DNA from: Argentina anserina
Lineage: Eukaryota > Streptophyta > Magnoliopsida > Rosales > Rosaceae
Direction of reading: 5' to 3'
DNA length: 64,000 bases
NCBI RefSeq assembly: GCF_933775445.1
Contig: NC_065875.1
Span: forward strand, 13,653,001-13,717,000
The translations under genes and the position numbers were made by a program. The notes beneath the pieces were generated by a model. It searched no databases, was not told the DNA's origin, and was given only the letters and a program-made list of their open reading frames with translations. How positions within the stretch are numbered: the stretch's first letter is position 1; the number at the start of each line of letters is the position of its first letter. Shown here one piece after another: positions 11,955 through 25,200 of this stretch.

Positions 11955-13325
11955 TGGTGGATCTTGAAATACTTTTGAGTTACAGGACAGATGATTGAGA
12001 CCAAATTTTTACACGTCGCCCACGTAATAGGAATGAAGACATTGACTGGACCCGATCGTCGACCTCTGTCCCGTAACTTAAAAGTATTTCAATATCCATC
12101 AATTTTCTTCTAAGAAAGCTATCTGGGTTAGTGAACATTAGGCCACACCTTGGGCCTCGAGATCCCAAAGTCCGGATACGGCCGATCGACACCGTCTGAT
12201 GCGTCCGGTGTATATATTAAGGACCCCATGCAAACATTCGTAGGATTTGGATGTCGATGGGCCGTCCGATGCATTAGTCAACAGTAATATCATGTTAATA
12301 TCCATATTTCACCCCATTTGACTGCGGCCTACATTTTAGGGGTTATGCGAGGCATAAGCACATGTTGTACGAGAAAAATAGGTCATTCCAAGTGTGTTGA
12401 GCATGGCCCTCCACCCCTCTTTAGGGTCGTCACCCCCTTTTGGGGGGTTTAGGGTGGTTTAGCGTTGATTGAAGAGTCTGATGGCCAAACAAGGCCCGAT
12501 TAGGACCAAATTTTTACACATCGCCCCACATAATAGGAAGGAAGACATTGGTTGGCCCCGATCATCTCTGACCTCGTTCGGCCGTCGGACTCTTCGATCA
12601 ACGTTAAACCCCCCTAAGGGGGGGGGGGGCGTTCCCGGAGGTGGACAGAGGACCAAGTCTGACACACGTGAAACGACCTATTTTTTCCCGTACAACGTGC
12701 AGAGCAGCCTCGTGGAACCCTTAAACCAGAGGCCGCAGTCAAATAGGGTTAAATATGGATATTAACATGATATTACTGTTGGAGGATGCATCAGACGGTC
12801 CAACGACATCCAAATCCTACGAATTTATACCTAGGGTCCTTAATATATACTCCGGACGCATCAGACAGTGCTGATCGGCCGTATCCAGACTTTGGGATTC
12901 GAGGCCCAAGGTGTGACCTAATGTTCATTAACCTAGATAGCTTGCTTAGTAGGAAATTGATGGATCTTGAAATACTTTTAACTTACGGGACAGAGGTCAA
13001 CGATCGGGTCCAGTCAATGTCTTCCTTCCTATTACATGACGTGTAAAAATTTAGTCCCAATCAGGCCTCGTTCGTTCGTTGGCTATTCAATCAAGGTTAA
13101 TTCCACCTAAGGGGGGCGATGTTCCCGGAGATGGATGGAGGACCGAGTCTGACACACATAGAACGACCTATTTTTTCCCGAACAACATGCAGAGCAGTCT
13201 CGCGGAACCCCTAAAGCGGAGGTCACGATCAAATGCGGTCAAATATGGATATTAACATGATATTACAATTGACCGATGCATCAAACAGTTCAACGGAATC
13301 CAAATCCTACGAAATTTTGCCTACG
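11955..13325. repeat. Large foldback array of ~500-bp units
   Basis: The stretch 12045-12470 returns inverted at about 12590-13010. Both arms carry ATATGGATATTAACATGATA or its complement, the CGGATACGGCCGATC / GATCGGCCGTATCC pair, and CTTGAAATACTTTTRAGTTAC. From about 13030 part of the right arm is repeated directly up to 13325 (second copies of GACCGAGTCTGACACAC and ATATGGATATTAACATGATA). Smaller inverted pieces are nested at the left edge (11958-12000 against 12050-12100). No open coding frame spans it. It contains GATCGACACC followed by TATATATTAAGGACCCC, a layout also seen in the 505-bp units at 36.8-38.6 and 53.4-54.9 kb. Confidence 0.8.
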
Positions 13326-13393
13326 TGCATAAATAAATGCACTGAACATATCTTATGGTGTCGATTGAGCAGGAGACATTTTCAGTTGCTAGG

Positions 13394-14917
13394 TGATGAG
13401 CACATAATATATCATATTATTCTCCCTTTTTTATATTTTTTAGTGACTTATTTTTATTAGTTTAAGTCATTTAGTTTGATATTGTGTCCTTATAAGTGTT
13501 TGTCTCACATTAATAAAATGTTAAAGATATTGAAGCAATTTATCTATTTTCATATGGTAAATTGAGTTCTTGATTTAACATGAGTGTTTTCCCTTTTAAT
13601 AAGCAAATAAGTTCACCACATTCTTCTTGTTCCCATAACATGTGTAGCCTACAATTGATGGAATACATTCTCATTACATTAAGTGTGTTGTATTGAAAAT
13701 ATTACCTTAGCCATTAATTGTTGAATTTACTTTTGCTTGTTTGATTCATAGGTACGTACATAAAAATGGAAGCTAGCTATAACATGAAGGTGCATGAGAC
13801 AATCTCCCATGAAATAAGGTGGCTTGAAGCAAGCTTGCTTGAAAGAAGGAATTAACTTTTCACTCTTTCAAAGATTGTGTTCTTGGCATTCATCTTTTCC
13901 ACATGGAAAATGAAATATGATGAAGAGATGAGTGAAGTATGAAAACATTTATGAGTGAAGACATTTTGCCATTAAGCTTGAGAATTTGGAAAGAGGGAAA
14001 GTCATATTCACATGGAGATGGAGCTAGAGTAAAGATCTTTGTTTCCCTATAAATAGATGTTGTTTCAAGAGAATAAGGGAGGAGGAGAGTGAGGTGAATA
14101 TGAGAGACACATTGTTGCTCTTTGTTCTTCCATTTCCTTAGCTATTTTTCTATGTTGCATTTTATAGTTTTGAGCATGTTTTTAGTTTGTATTATGTATT
14201 GCTAAATTTCCTTAACTAAGATTAAGGAGAAAACCATATTATGAAATAAGTTTTATTCAATTATCTATTGATTCCCATAATTACATATTCAATGCCTATG
14301 ATTCTTGCTTCAATATGCATTAATAAAATCTTTGTTCCTTTCACCTCTAATGTCATGCATTTTTAGTAGTTCGGAAGTCACTTTTATTAATCCATGCTTG
14401 GTTTTGTATTATGTTAATATGAAATCCTTTGATCTCTTGTCATTCAAATGAGCTTGTTTCACATCTGATGCTTAGCAAACACTTTGATCTTTTGTAGTTT
14501 CAATAAGTTTGTGTACAAGTGATGCTTTGATGTTCATAATTAAGAAGTGAAGAAGAGTCTACATTAGAATTTATTCGTGTGTGCTTCATTGATAAATCTT
14601 GAGAAAACAGTAGATTGATTTCTGGATTGCTACTCCTAATTGAGAATTAGTAGATAATATATCGAGACTTATTGATTAATGTGGTGGAATCCAATACCTT
14701 AGTTACTTCATCACCAATGTAATTCTTATCTCTTTATTTTGTCTTTATTTTAGCTACTTCATAACCAAATTTTATTCAACTAGGTTAGTGTTAAATTAAT
14801 TTAGATTTGATTAGCTTTTTCCTAATATCATACATTCTCTGTGGATTTGACCTCGCTCTTGCATATCTGTGCTACAATAGATTTGTGCGATTGCGAGTAA
14901 CATTTTAAGACACATCA
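13394..14917 (+). repeat. 5' LTR of the Athila-like element
   Basis: Placed from TGATGAGCACATAATATA to CACATCA just before the PBS. It begins TG and ends CA, is about 1.5 kb (normal for Athila) and contains a TATA box. The left edge is inferred because there is no second LTR to compare. Confidence 0.6.
14048..14056 (+). promoter_or_regulatory. TATA box of the Athila-like LTR
   Basis: TATAAATAG within the LTR, about 870 bases before its right end; the likely start region for the element's genomic RNA. Confidence 0.5.
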
Positions 14918-14922
14918 AGTTT

Positions 14923-14940
14923 TGTCGCCGTTGCCGATAA
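14923..14940 (+). promoter_or_regulatory. Primer-binding site, tRNA-Asp type
   Basis: TTGTCGCCGTTGCCGATA directly follows the LTR and resembles the TGGCGCCGTTGCCGGGGA site used by Athila-type elements, with a few substitutions. It fixes the LTR end and the element's orientation. Confidence 0.7.
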
Positions 14941-15963
14941 TTGTAAAAACGGAAAACTAATTTCATTTAATTTGATTTAATCCTTCCACTAGTTATAGCT
15001 TAGTTTTCATTCATAAAAACAAAAACAAAAAACAAAAAAAAAGCATCATTTTTACGTTCTTGTTTCAGTAGGTGTCTCTTTTTTACTTTTGTTACATTTG
15101 TATATATATATATCCCTATGTAGTATATATCATAGCATTTATTACCTATAGTGCATTTTTCTCTTATACGTTTTAGCCTCCACCACTTTTCCCTATTTCC
15201 ATTTGTTTTTATTAACATAGTTATTGTGTGAACTTATTAAATAACATAAAAAAACGTAGACTAGCTTTTGTTTACGTCTGTACGTAGTTCATATAGTATT
15301 AGCAATTCACATCATTCACTTCTATAGGCTACTCTTTTCCCTACATAAATTATTATTCTCACAATAGTTTCTTTTGTAGGAATTTTCATTGAGTCAAGTT
15401 GAAATTGGAGTTTGAGGAATAAAATACAACAAATGAAGGAAGAGAAAGCTAGAGTTGTTAGACATTGATTGATAATTGCAGAACTTATGTTGCCGCACAA
15501 ATTTGTTCTCTTTTCCGGGTGTGTCCTTTCTTATTTGCTCATTTCTTTATTTCTCTTGTAGCTTACTTTCTTTTGTCCATTATTGTATATAATTGTTTTC
15601 TAGCCTTTTTCTTTTAAATTAATAAAATTCCATATCAAACTTAAACTCAAGCCAAATTTTAATCATAAAATTCATAAGACATTGGCTTAGGTTTAACAAA
15701 GTTCTTAGGTCATTCCAGTAAGTATCTTTTAAAAAGTGCGGTATAGCAACGTTCTTTAAGGTAATATCTTCGGTGTTTAAGAAGATTTGAGTTTTAAGTG
15801 GAACCATTGTGACCCCTCTAATCTTTCCAGAACACACTAGCCACATTTCTGGAAGCACTTAACTGGTAATCCTCTAATATCTTTATTAGACAATAGAACC
15901 GTCATTAGGTAGATTTTAGTGTGCAAAAAAAATCTATTTTTTTTAAATTAGTGTTATAGTTTT

Positions 15964-17121
15964 ATGTTTGGTTGTTGTTCACTTAGTTTAGAGTTGTTGC
16001 CCTACGACCCTAAGATCGAGAGAGCTGTTAGGAAAAAAGAAACTAAGGTAGTTGATCCTATCATCACAATGGTAGAAAATTTAGAGCCCAAAATTCTAAG
16101 GGAGTATTTCACTCCCATCACCACAAATTCCCCATCATGCATAGTATTGCCTAACACTACTGCAGCTCATTTCGAGTTGAAGCCTCCAATTCTTCAACTG
16201 TTGCCAAATTTTCGTGGATTAGATCGTGAGGACCTGTACATGCATGTCAAAGAATTTCTAGACATTTGTTCCACCTTCAAGTTCCAGAACTTTTCAGATG
16301 AGTCTGCCCACTTGTGTCTGTTTCCCTTTTCCTTAAAAGCTAAGGCGAAAAGTTGGTTGAATTCCCAACCACCAGAATCCGTCACTTCTTGGGATGAATT
16401 AGTCAAAAAAATTTTATCTAAATTTTTTCCCAAGTCCATAACCAATTCCCTTAGGAGAAATATTTCCGACTTTAGGCAAAAAGATGATGAACAGTTCTAT
16501 GAATCTTGGAAAAGATTCAAGGATTTGATTCTGAAGTGTCCCCACCATGGTTTTGAAACATGGAGACTGGTACAATATTTCTATAACGGTTTGACACAGT
16601 CGAACCGTCATATGATAGAGTCGATGAAAGGAGGAGCATTTTTTAGCCTTAGAGATGATGAAGCCTATGAATTTCTAGAGAACTTGTGTGAAAATTATCA
16701 ACAATGGGATTTTTCTAATCAATATCATAGGCATGTGAAGGAACCCAAGAGAGGTGGTTTGTATGAGGTCAGAAGTGATTCTGATTTAGAACTAAAAATC
16801 GAGAGTTTGTCAAGAAAGGTTGAAGCTTTAACTTTAAGTAAAATTGTGAGTTCAGTTAACCAAGTCCAGTCCGAGGTCTGTTCTTTTTGTGAAAGCCCAA
16901 TGCATTATGCTCAAACTTGTCCATCCATGTGCGGCTACTCTGACAGCCACACTGAGCAAGCCAATGCCCTGAACAATTTTAGGAAACCATTTGGTATTGC
17001 ATCTTCTGAGACCTACAATCCAAATTGGCGGAACCACCCCAATTTTTCTTGGACAAATAACCAACCTCAAGTGTTTAGTGCGAACCAAAATTCTCTGAAT
17101 AATCAATTTCTTATCTCCTAA
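15964..17121 (+). CDS. gag: Gag of the Athila-like retrotransposon
   Basis: A 385-codon open frame. The capsid-like region (about residues 75-260) includes FRGLDREDLYMHVKEFL, LCLFPFSLKAKAKSWLN, WDELVKKILSKFFP and FRQKDDEQFYESWKRFKDL, the standard retrotransposon gag pattern. A single zinc knuckle of the CX2CX4HX4C type sits at residues 306-319 (CSFCESPMHYAQTC), expected to bind element RNA. The frame stops at 17121 while related sequence (QPQQSSLEDSLQKFMQVTGQ) continues from about 17162, so the natural gag tail appears cut by a stop. Gag proteins form cytoplasmic virus-like particles. It is the only long intact frame of this element. Confidence 0.85.
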   Translation: MFGCCSLSLELLPYDPKIERAVRKKETKVVDPIITMVENLEPKILREYFTPITTNSPSCIVLPNTTAAHFELKPPILQLLPNFRGLDREDLYMHVKEFLDICSTFKFQNFSDESAHLCLFPFSLKAKAKSWLNSQPPESVTSWDELVKKILSKFFPKSITNSLRRNISDFRQKDDEQFYESWKRFKDLILKCPHHGFETWRLVQYFYNGLTQSNRHMIESMKGGAFFSLRDDEAYEFLENLCENYQQWDFSNQYHRHVKEPKRGGLYEVRSDSDLELKIESLSRKVEALTLSKIVSSVNQVQSEVCSFCESPMHYAQTCPSMCGYSDSHTEQANALNNFRKPFGIASSETYNPNWRNHPNFSWTNNQPQVFSANQNSLNNQFLIS

Positions 17122-17161
17122 TCAGCCATATCATTCAGCTCCTTAATCCAATCCACAATTT

Positions 17162-20100
17162 GTGGCATCACAACCACAACAATCATCTTTGGAGGATTCC
17201 CTTCAAAAGTTCATGCAAGTCACTGGTCAAGCCATTTCAAAGTTAGAACAACAAATAGGCCAGTTAGAAACTATTGTTGGGGAGAGAGAGAAAGGAAAAT
17301 TTCCAAGTCAACCATTGTCCAACCCAAAAAGGCAATTTTCATATTAGTGAGCCTTCAAGTTCTTTGAACTCTCATGAGCAAGTCCAATCTATCTCCACTC
17401 TTATGTCAGGCGAACAAGTTGATAACAAGGTTCAGATGCCTAACCCAGATGATGAAGCAACCCAAGAAAAATCCAAAGATGGAGATACACCAATCTCTCC
17501 TGACACCCAATCATCGGGTGCCCCCAAAATCCAGACCAGCCTGTTAGTAGTTTTGTCTCGAAAGCTCCATTTCCTCAGAGACTAATGAATCCCAAGAAAT
17601 ATGCCCAATTTCATGAGATCTTAGAGGTGTTTAAGAGAGTCAATATAAATATCTCATTCTTAGATGTCATTCAACATGTACTCTCATGTACCAAGTTTCT
17701 GAAAGACCTTTGCACCCTTAAGCAAAAGACCAATGTTCCAAAGAAAGCTTTTCTAACAGAACAAATCAGTTCAATCATTCAACGAAAATCTCTTGTCAAG
17801 TACAAGGACCCTGATAATCCCACCATTTCATGTACAATAGGAGAGAACCATTTCAAGAGAGCTTTGCTAGATTTAGGGGCGAGTGTGAATCTATTGTCAT
17901 ATTATGTATATGGGCAAATGGGTTTTGGGGAATGAAACCGGCTCCTGTGATTCTACAATTGGCAGATCAGTCGGTGAAATATCCTAGAGGTATTGTTGAA
18001 GATGTCATCGTTCAAGTTGACAAATTTTACTTTCCTATCGACTTCATAATCTTAGATACCTAGCCAGTCTCAAACCTAAGTGATGAAATTCCTATCATTC
18101 TAGGTCGTTCGTTTCTAGCTACTTGTGATGCCAATATTAGTTGTCTAAGTGGTATGATGAAAAATTTCCTCTGGTAACATGACTCTAGATTTCAACATTT
18201 TCAGTATAAGCAAGCAGCCAGTTGAGAATGACGACGTTGGTGAGGTCAATTTGATTGACAACTTAGTGTTAGATACTTTCCACCAATCTAGCATTATGGA
18301 CCTTTTAGAGGCATGCCTAGCTCATTTTGGTAATGATTTTGATTTTTACAAATCTATTAAAGAGGTCAATGCTTTGTTATATTTTGTCCCACTCATAAAT
18401 ACTACCAATTGAAAATCGAATGTAGAGCCACTACCTTTGTCTTTGTCCCGTCCTATCCCTTCCATTGTTAAGCCTCCAAAGTAGACTTGAAACAACTGTC
18501 TGATACTCTCAAGTATGTGTTTTTAGGTCCATCTTAGTCATTGCTTGTCATCATTGCTTCTGATTTGAGTAATACTCAGAAAGAAAAATTGTTGACAATT
18601 CTTAAGGAGCATAAGGAAGCCATAGGATGGTTGATAGCTGACATTAAATGTATTTCTCTATATATCGTCATGCATAAGATTCACCTTGATGAAAATGCTA
18701 AGCCTTCTCATGAATCACAAAGACGTCTGAATCCTACCATGAAAGAAGAGTTAGAGCTGAAGTGTTGAAACTTTTAGATGTTGGTGTCAGTTACCCAATT
18801 TCTGATAGTGAGTGGGTGAGTCCTGTTCAAGTTGTCCCGAAAAAGTCAGGTATCACTATTGTTAAAAATGATTACAATGAGTTAGTTCCCACAACAATCC
18901 AAACTGGTTGGCGCGTGTGCATTGACTACCATAAGTTAAATGCCATGACGAGGAAAGATCATTTTCCTCTTCCTTTCATTGATCAAACATTGGAAAGGTT
19001 AGCTGGTCATGCATACTACTGTTTCTTGGATGGTTATTTTGGTTATAACCAAATTCCCATTGCACCAGAGGATCAAGAGAAAACCACTTTCACTTGTCCT
19101 TTTGGAACCTTTACATACCGTCACATGCCCTTTGGGTTATGCAATGCACCAACTACTTTTATGCAGTGTATGGTCTCTATGTTTTATGATATGGTAAAGC
19201 GTTTCCTTGAGATATTCATGGATGATTTCTCAGTCTTCGGATCTTCATTTGATGAGTGCTTGCACCATCTTTCCCTTGTCTTAGCTCGTTGTAAAGAGAA
19301 AAATCTTGTTTTAAACTGGGAAAAATGCCATTTTATGGTCAAAAAGGGTATTGTCTTAGGCCATGTGATTTCTTCCAATGGCATAGAGGTTGACAAGACC
19401 AAGGTCGATTTAATTTTTAATCTTCCACCCTCAAGGACCGTTAAGGAGATTCGTTCATTCCTAGGCCATGCTGGATTTTACCGTAGGTTCATCAAAGACT
19501 TCAGCAAAATTTATCGTCCTTTGTGCAGTTTGCTTACCAAAGACGCTCCATTTGTCTTTACTGATGAATGCCTACATGCTTTTGAAAAGCTCAAGTCACT
19601 TTTGAATTCTGTCCCCATCATTCGACCTCTCGATTGGAGTGTCCCTTTCGAAATCATGTGTGATGCATTTGATTATGCCACAGGTGTTGTCTTAGGACAG
19701 CAAATCAATAAACTTCCCCATGTCATATACTACTCTAGTAAGACTCTCTCTGATGCACAACTCAATTACTCCACCATTGAAAAAGAGTTATTGGCGGTTG
19801 TTTTTGCGCTAAACAAGTTTAGGTCTTATCTCTTAGGATCTAAAGTCATTGTTTTTTCAAATCATCCTGCATTGAAGTATCTTTTGTCTAAAAAGGATGC
19901 AAATCCTCGTCTAATTCTATGGATTTTGTTGCTACAAGAGTTTGACATTGAGATCAAAGATAAGAAAGGTTCTGAGAATGTTGTAGCTGACCATTTGTCT
20001 GAATTGATTGTCGAAGCTAATGAGGACTCTTCCCCAATCATTGAGTCTTTTCCTGATGAGAAACTTATGCATATTTCTCATTTTCCATGGTATGCTGATA

Positions 20101-21378
20101 TTGTGAATTATCTTGTAACTAGTGAGATGCCATCACATTGGAGCAAACAAGATAAATTAAAGTTCTTAATCTTGGTAAAACACTTCTTTTGGGATGACCC
20201 TTACTTGTTTAAGTATTGTCCCGATCAGATAATTAGGAGATGTGTCCCTGAAAATAAACAAACCAACATTATCTCCTTTTGTCATGATTATGCATGTGGT
20301 GGCCATTTTAGTTCCAAAAAGACTGCTGCCAAAATCCTACAATGTGGATTCTACTGGCCATCCATTTTCGCGATACACATGAGTATTGCAAAACCTGTGA
20401 CCGTTGTCAAAAGTTAGGAAGCCTTTCTAGGAGAAACATGATGCCCTTCAACCCAATCTTTATTGTTGAAATCTTTGATGTTTGGGGTATTGATTTTATG
20501 GGACCATTTCCTAACTCTTTTGGTAACTTGTACATCCTTGTTGCAGTTGATTATGTGTCTAAGTGGGTAGAAGCTTTAGCATGCAAAACAAATGATCACA
20601 AGGTTGTGATAGGATTTTTGAAAGAGAATATATTTTCTCGTTTTGGTACCCCTCGTGCGTTCATTAGTGACGGAGGAAAACACTTTTGTAATAGGTCATT
20701 TGAGAACTTGATGAAACAATATGGTATTACACATAGAGTTGCAACCCCATATCACCCACAGACAAGCGGTCAAGTTGAAGTCTCTAATATGGAAATTAAG
20801 CACATTCTTGAGAAGACGGTTAACCCTACTAAGAAAGATTGGTCTTTGAAACTCACTGATGCATTGTGGGCATACTGTACTGCTTTCAAAACCCCTATAG
20901 GAATGTCACATTTTTGACTTGTGTATGGTAAGGCATTTTATCTTCCTGTTGAGTTAGAACTAGAGCTTATTCGGTCATTAAGGGCTTGAACTTTTCTCTC
21001 AATGAAGCGGCATCTCAAAGGAAGCTCCAACTCAATGAATTGGAAGAAATTCAGAATGATGCTTACGACTCTGCAAAATTGTGCAAGGATCGAATGAAGG
21101 TGTTTCATGACAAGAACATTTTAAGAAAAAAATTTACACCTGGTCAGAAAGTCTTCTTATATAACTCTCGTTTGCATATGTTCCCTGGTAAGTTGAAATC
21201 TCGGTGGACCGGTCATTTTCTTGTTCATACTGTTTATCCTCATGGAGCTGTTGAAATTGAAAATCTAAAAAATTGTGATGTGTTCAAAGTTAATGGTCAA
21301 AGGTTGAAACCAATTTTGGAGTTGAAAACTCATGACATTGAAGAGGTGCTCCTCATTGCTCCTTTCTATCAGGATTGA
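17162..21378 (+). pseudogene. pol: Broken pol of the Athila-like element (protease, RT, RNase H, integrase)
   Basis: Successive blocks lie in different frames. Gag tail with coiled-coil-like SKLEQQIGQLE (17162-17345). Aspartic protease with DLGASVNLL (near 17868), shifted at about 17930. RT from 18541, shifted near 18750, then long open 18762-20417 with [23 protein letters not shown] and the catalytic FMDD. RNase H with [15 protein letters not shown], ending at VADHLSEL. Integrase with an HHCC-type start ([10 protein letters not shown], then CKTCDRC after a 1-base shift near 20372), the D,D,E core ([27 protein letters not shown]) and a TGA after GMSHF at 20917. The integrase C-terminal part continues in another frame at 20986-21378. 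At least five frame breaks or stops make it non-functional without complementation. Confidence 0.88.
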
Positions 21379-22161
21379 TACTTCTGGTGATTTGTGTTCT
21401 TATAGTTATAGTTTTGTTTTATTTTTACTAGTGTCTTTTGTTAGTCATGTGTGATTTTCGTAATTTCTATCAAACTGTGAATTAACAAATGATCAATTAT
21501 GCTTCATTATTGGATTCATTTAAAGAGAAATTGGAAAAGCGTCAATAAGGTACTATCTTTCTTAACCTTCCGTTGTCATGCATACCTTGTGTAACATTAA
21601 GGATAATGTTAGATTTAGGTTTGGGGGTAGGATTTTGAGAGTTTGGTTGTCTTTGTTTGTTGTTTAAAAAAAATTAGTGTATGTTCTTCGTTGTGTGTTA
21701 TAAAATAGTATATTAATAATTGAAGATTAGAATTAATTTGGAAAGTTCTTGCACTCGGGGTATATTTTTATATGAGCCACATGATACAGCTTGACGTTGA
21801 TGAGTGAGATTTGAGTTAAAAATCTAGATGAATATCAGTGGAGACTTATAAACCGTGTAAGATTTGAGCTTGTCCCATTTTTCTGAGGGTTATACACTAT
21901 TCTGATCCTTTCTTGTGCATATTTTTGTTGATGATTTCATTATTCATTTCATTTGATCAGTTGCCGAAAAAAATTTCTATTGTGGGTCACTACTCCCGAG
22001 TTCTTTTGAGAAACTTAAGGAACACATGAATCCAGAGAGACGATCAAGGCCATGTTTGTTACGTATGCTTGAGCCGTTCTAGTCGTTGGTGGTAGATTTT
22101 CATGAGTGAATGAAATGTGACGAAATGTGACGAAACGGACGAAATGTGACAAGATTTGAAG

Positions 22162-22248
22162 GCGATATTTGTGTTGACCGCGTTGACCGAGGACTAAAAT
22201 CTCAGCGATATTTGTGTTGACCGTGCTGACCGAGGACTAAACTATAAC
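22162..22248 (+). repeat. Two-copy 43-bp tandem repeat
   Basis: GCGATATTTGTGTTGACCG appears at 22162 and 22205, each followed by GACCGAGGACTAAA. It lies near the presumed truncation point of the Athila-like element. Confidence 0.7.
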
Positions 22249-22249
22249 C

Positions 22250-25200
22250 AAATCGTCCAATTTTTAAAACACAGAACACCGTATGTTATGCAATTATCTA
22301 CTGTGTTATATGAACGTTGTAATGTCTTATTGGCTAATTCAGCTATAAATCTTAGCAGCCATTGTTCATTCCCTGTTGAAGTAATACTGAATACAGGAGC
22401 TCGCAATCATTAAAAAAAAGTTGCATTCCTTGTTGTATTCCTATATAGCAGATAAAAATAGAACAAGCACACTAGACAAGTTCTTGTGTTACACTTCTCA
22501 TCTTTCCTGGTTGAACAAAAACAAACCAGGGGGAAGTAAATCATGACGAAATTATGTGAGCTAGATTGATCTTTATTTATAGAATGAATTAACAGCATTT
22601 TCTCTTGAACAATATAACAAAATTGTGTAAAGGCAAGGCTATTGGTTGGGCCATAATGCCATATACATAATACAAAAACTTTCTAATTTCTATGACTTGT
22701 GAGAAGATGGTAGATGTGAAACATAGAGCAGAGTCAGCAAACAGCAGAGCAGGCTTTGATACTGGGCAGCCGAGTTGCTCGCTCTCTCTACTAATTTAAC
22801 CAGCCACACAGGCCTTAATTCACATCAACAGTAACCAAAGCAACATGGTTTTTGACAGACTTTATGATGATATATACGCAGGCCACAGTCCACAGCCAAG
22901 CTAAAAAAGGCACCAAAACAAGACCTTGAGACACCTTCAAAGAAACACATTGAACATACGCAAAACCAAAACGGTTGCACATCCTAGTTGACTGCACATT
23001 CACGCATCAAAAGTTATCTTGTGGTCTTTCATATTCATTTCATATGGACTAGACGTTTTCTAGCCTTGTTTATAGTACGCTTATGTCTTGTACTTTAACT
23101 TTCAACTATACTTCTAAAAAGTTTCACATTTGCAAAACAAATAATTAAGAAAAAGACTAATTAAGAAAATAATTAACATGAGCAGCACCTAACCCACAAA
23201 ATCGAATCAAAATTGAAAAAGTTAACCTTGATACAGAAACTGAAAAAGTGACAACATTGCTAACATCTCGATGTGCACGTTTATGAATGCATCCAAAGCT
23301 TTACAGAAACAAGACATATGATACATAGCCAAATGATAATTTCAAAGTTAGAGCTAATCTCGGTGATATGCGTGTCACAATTGATGTCAGAAATCAAAGT
23401 GGAATAAATCATGGAGTGGTTTGGAGGTCTCGACTTGTACTTATACATCTTCATAGATTATAAGCCCCATCCTAGAATAACAGTACATTACCTGAATTAA
23501 TCAGAAATCTCCCGAAGCACACGTTACAAATCAAGAAATTCCAATATTCATTAAACTAATAAGGTAGAATTAAATGCTTCCCACAGCTACCTAGATTCCA
23601 GTGGTTGTAATCCACAACAAGATCTCAAAGCCGATTTGATTTCGGCGCTGCCGCAACAAGCACCTGCCTCTTGCTTTGCTCATCCTTCAACTTCCTTGAA
23701 AATCGAGCCGAGCCACTCAGGAGCCCCCTCTTCACCTTCTCAGAATCAATCCATGTACAAAACTGAAACCCCTTCACAATAGATATCGCCTCCATTGAAA
23801 TCTCCAACAATATAAATCTCAATACCAAAATTTGATTTATACACACACACTACAATCTCTCACTGCACAAAAAATTGAGCCAAACACAATCTCAAACATT
23901 AGATTCAATAAACCAACAACTACCCTATTCACAATTCATATCAAATACGCCAAAGATGTAACCTTTTCTACATTTAACACATTCAACCACAGATGAGAGA
24001 TTGATATGAAGCAAAGCCTCTCTAATGGATCAAATTCTACAATCATAAGGTTAAGAACAAATAAAATAGAGAACAATATGAAAATAAGGACATCTGTTGA
24101 AAACAAAATTGTATACTTGAATGAGTTGAATCAAGATAAAAACTCCATGAAAAGGAAGAAAAAAAAAAGGAAAGGCAGCAAATGAAGAGAAATTTAAGAA
24201 CTAAACCCCCAAATGGCCAAATCTCTTGACAAATCAGTAATAAGAACCTCACCATCATATGACTAATTCCAAAAATAATGCAATGAAAACGGTACAACCT
24301 GAAGAGAAGTATAATCTCAGGAAAACACCAAATCATGTATACAAGTCACTCAAAACAAAATTTAAAATGAATATAATAAGTACCGAAGAATGGCACAATT
24401 TCAGATTCAAAGAATCACTCACAATAGCAAGCAAGGGAAAACCAAGGCTAAGATTGAAAACCCAATTGAACTAAACCTATTCACCACTATTGGGAGAACA
24501 AACTATTGATTAAGCATAAAAAACAAGAAATATATAAGGAGCATATTACAAAATCAGAGAATACAAGTCACTCACAATCTAGAGGATCAGACTTCAAATG
24601 AACCAATCTGGGAAGGGTGAATGGGCTGACGCAGATTAACAATCTCAACTAATATATCAAACAAAAGCATAAAACATGGGCAAATTTGATGCTTTTTGGT
24701 GCCCAACTCTTTGATTGACATGATCGATCGAAACAACAAAGTCTCAAAAGTATCTCCTGATAATGAAATTCTTTACATCGTTGGCCTGCACTTGTGTTAC
24801 GATTAAATTATAACTCTCAAATATACAGAAAAAATAATGGGCAATGAAATATCCGACTTACCAACCACTTGCAGATCGCCCCTCGCTTTCATATGACCTT
24901 TCCATAGACAGAATCACGTTTCTTCCTAAACATTGCTTCTTGATCCAACACGAGAAGCTATGTATTATGTTAACCTAGAGAGTAAAATCGCAAAAATATT
25001 ATCATTCACTCAATCAAAATCAAATCTATGGCCTCAATTTTTGTAAAACGTACCCAATCTCACAACATAAAGAATCTGGATTTTCTCTTTTCACATCAAT
25101 ATTCTATTGAGAGTAAAATCGCAAAACAATTATGAAACAATTACTGACTTGTCTCATCCATGGGGGAAATTCAGAGAGAGTTACAGCCTACAGGCCTCCT

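Larger units (their letters stand above)
13394..22250 (+). mobile_element. Athila-like Ty3/gypsy retrotransposon, truncated at the 3' end
   Basis: Order: 5' LTR (13394-14917), PBS (14923-14940), ~1 kb leader, gag (15964-17121), then broken protease, reverse transcriptase, RNase H and integrase to 21378, followed by untranslated sequence with TTAGGTTTGGGGGTAGG (21615-21631) and the CACTACTCCCGAGTTCTTTTGAG region (about 21990) typical of the noncoding 3' part of Athila relatives. No second copy of the LTR follows before 25 kb, so the 3' LTR is lost; the right boundary is an estimate. The lineage call rests on the tRNA-Asp-type PBS, the gag sequence and the DLGAS protease motif. Confidence 0.85.
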
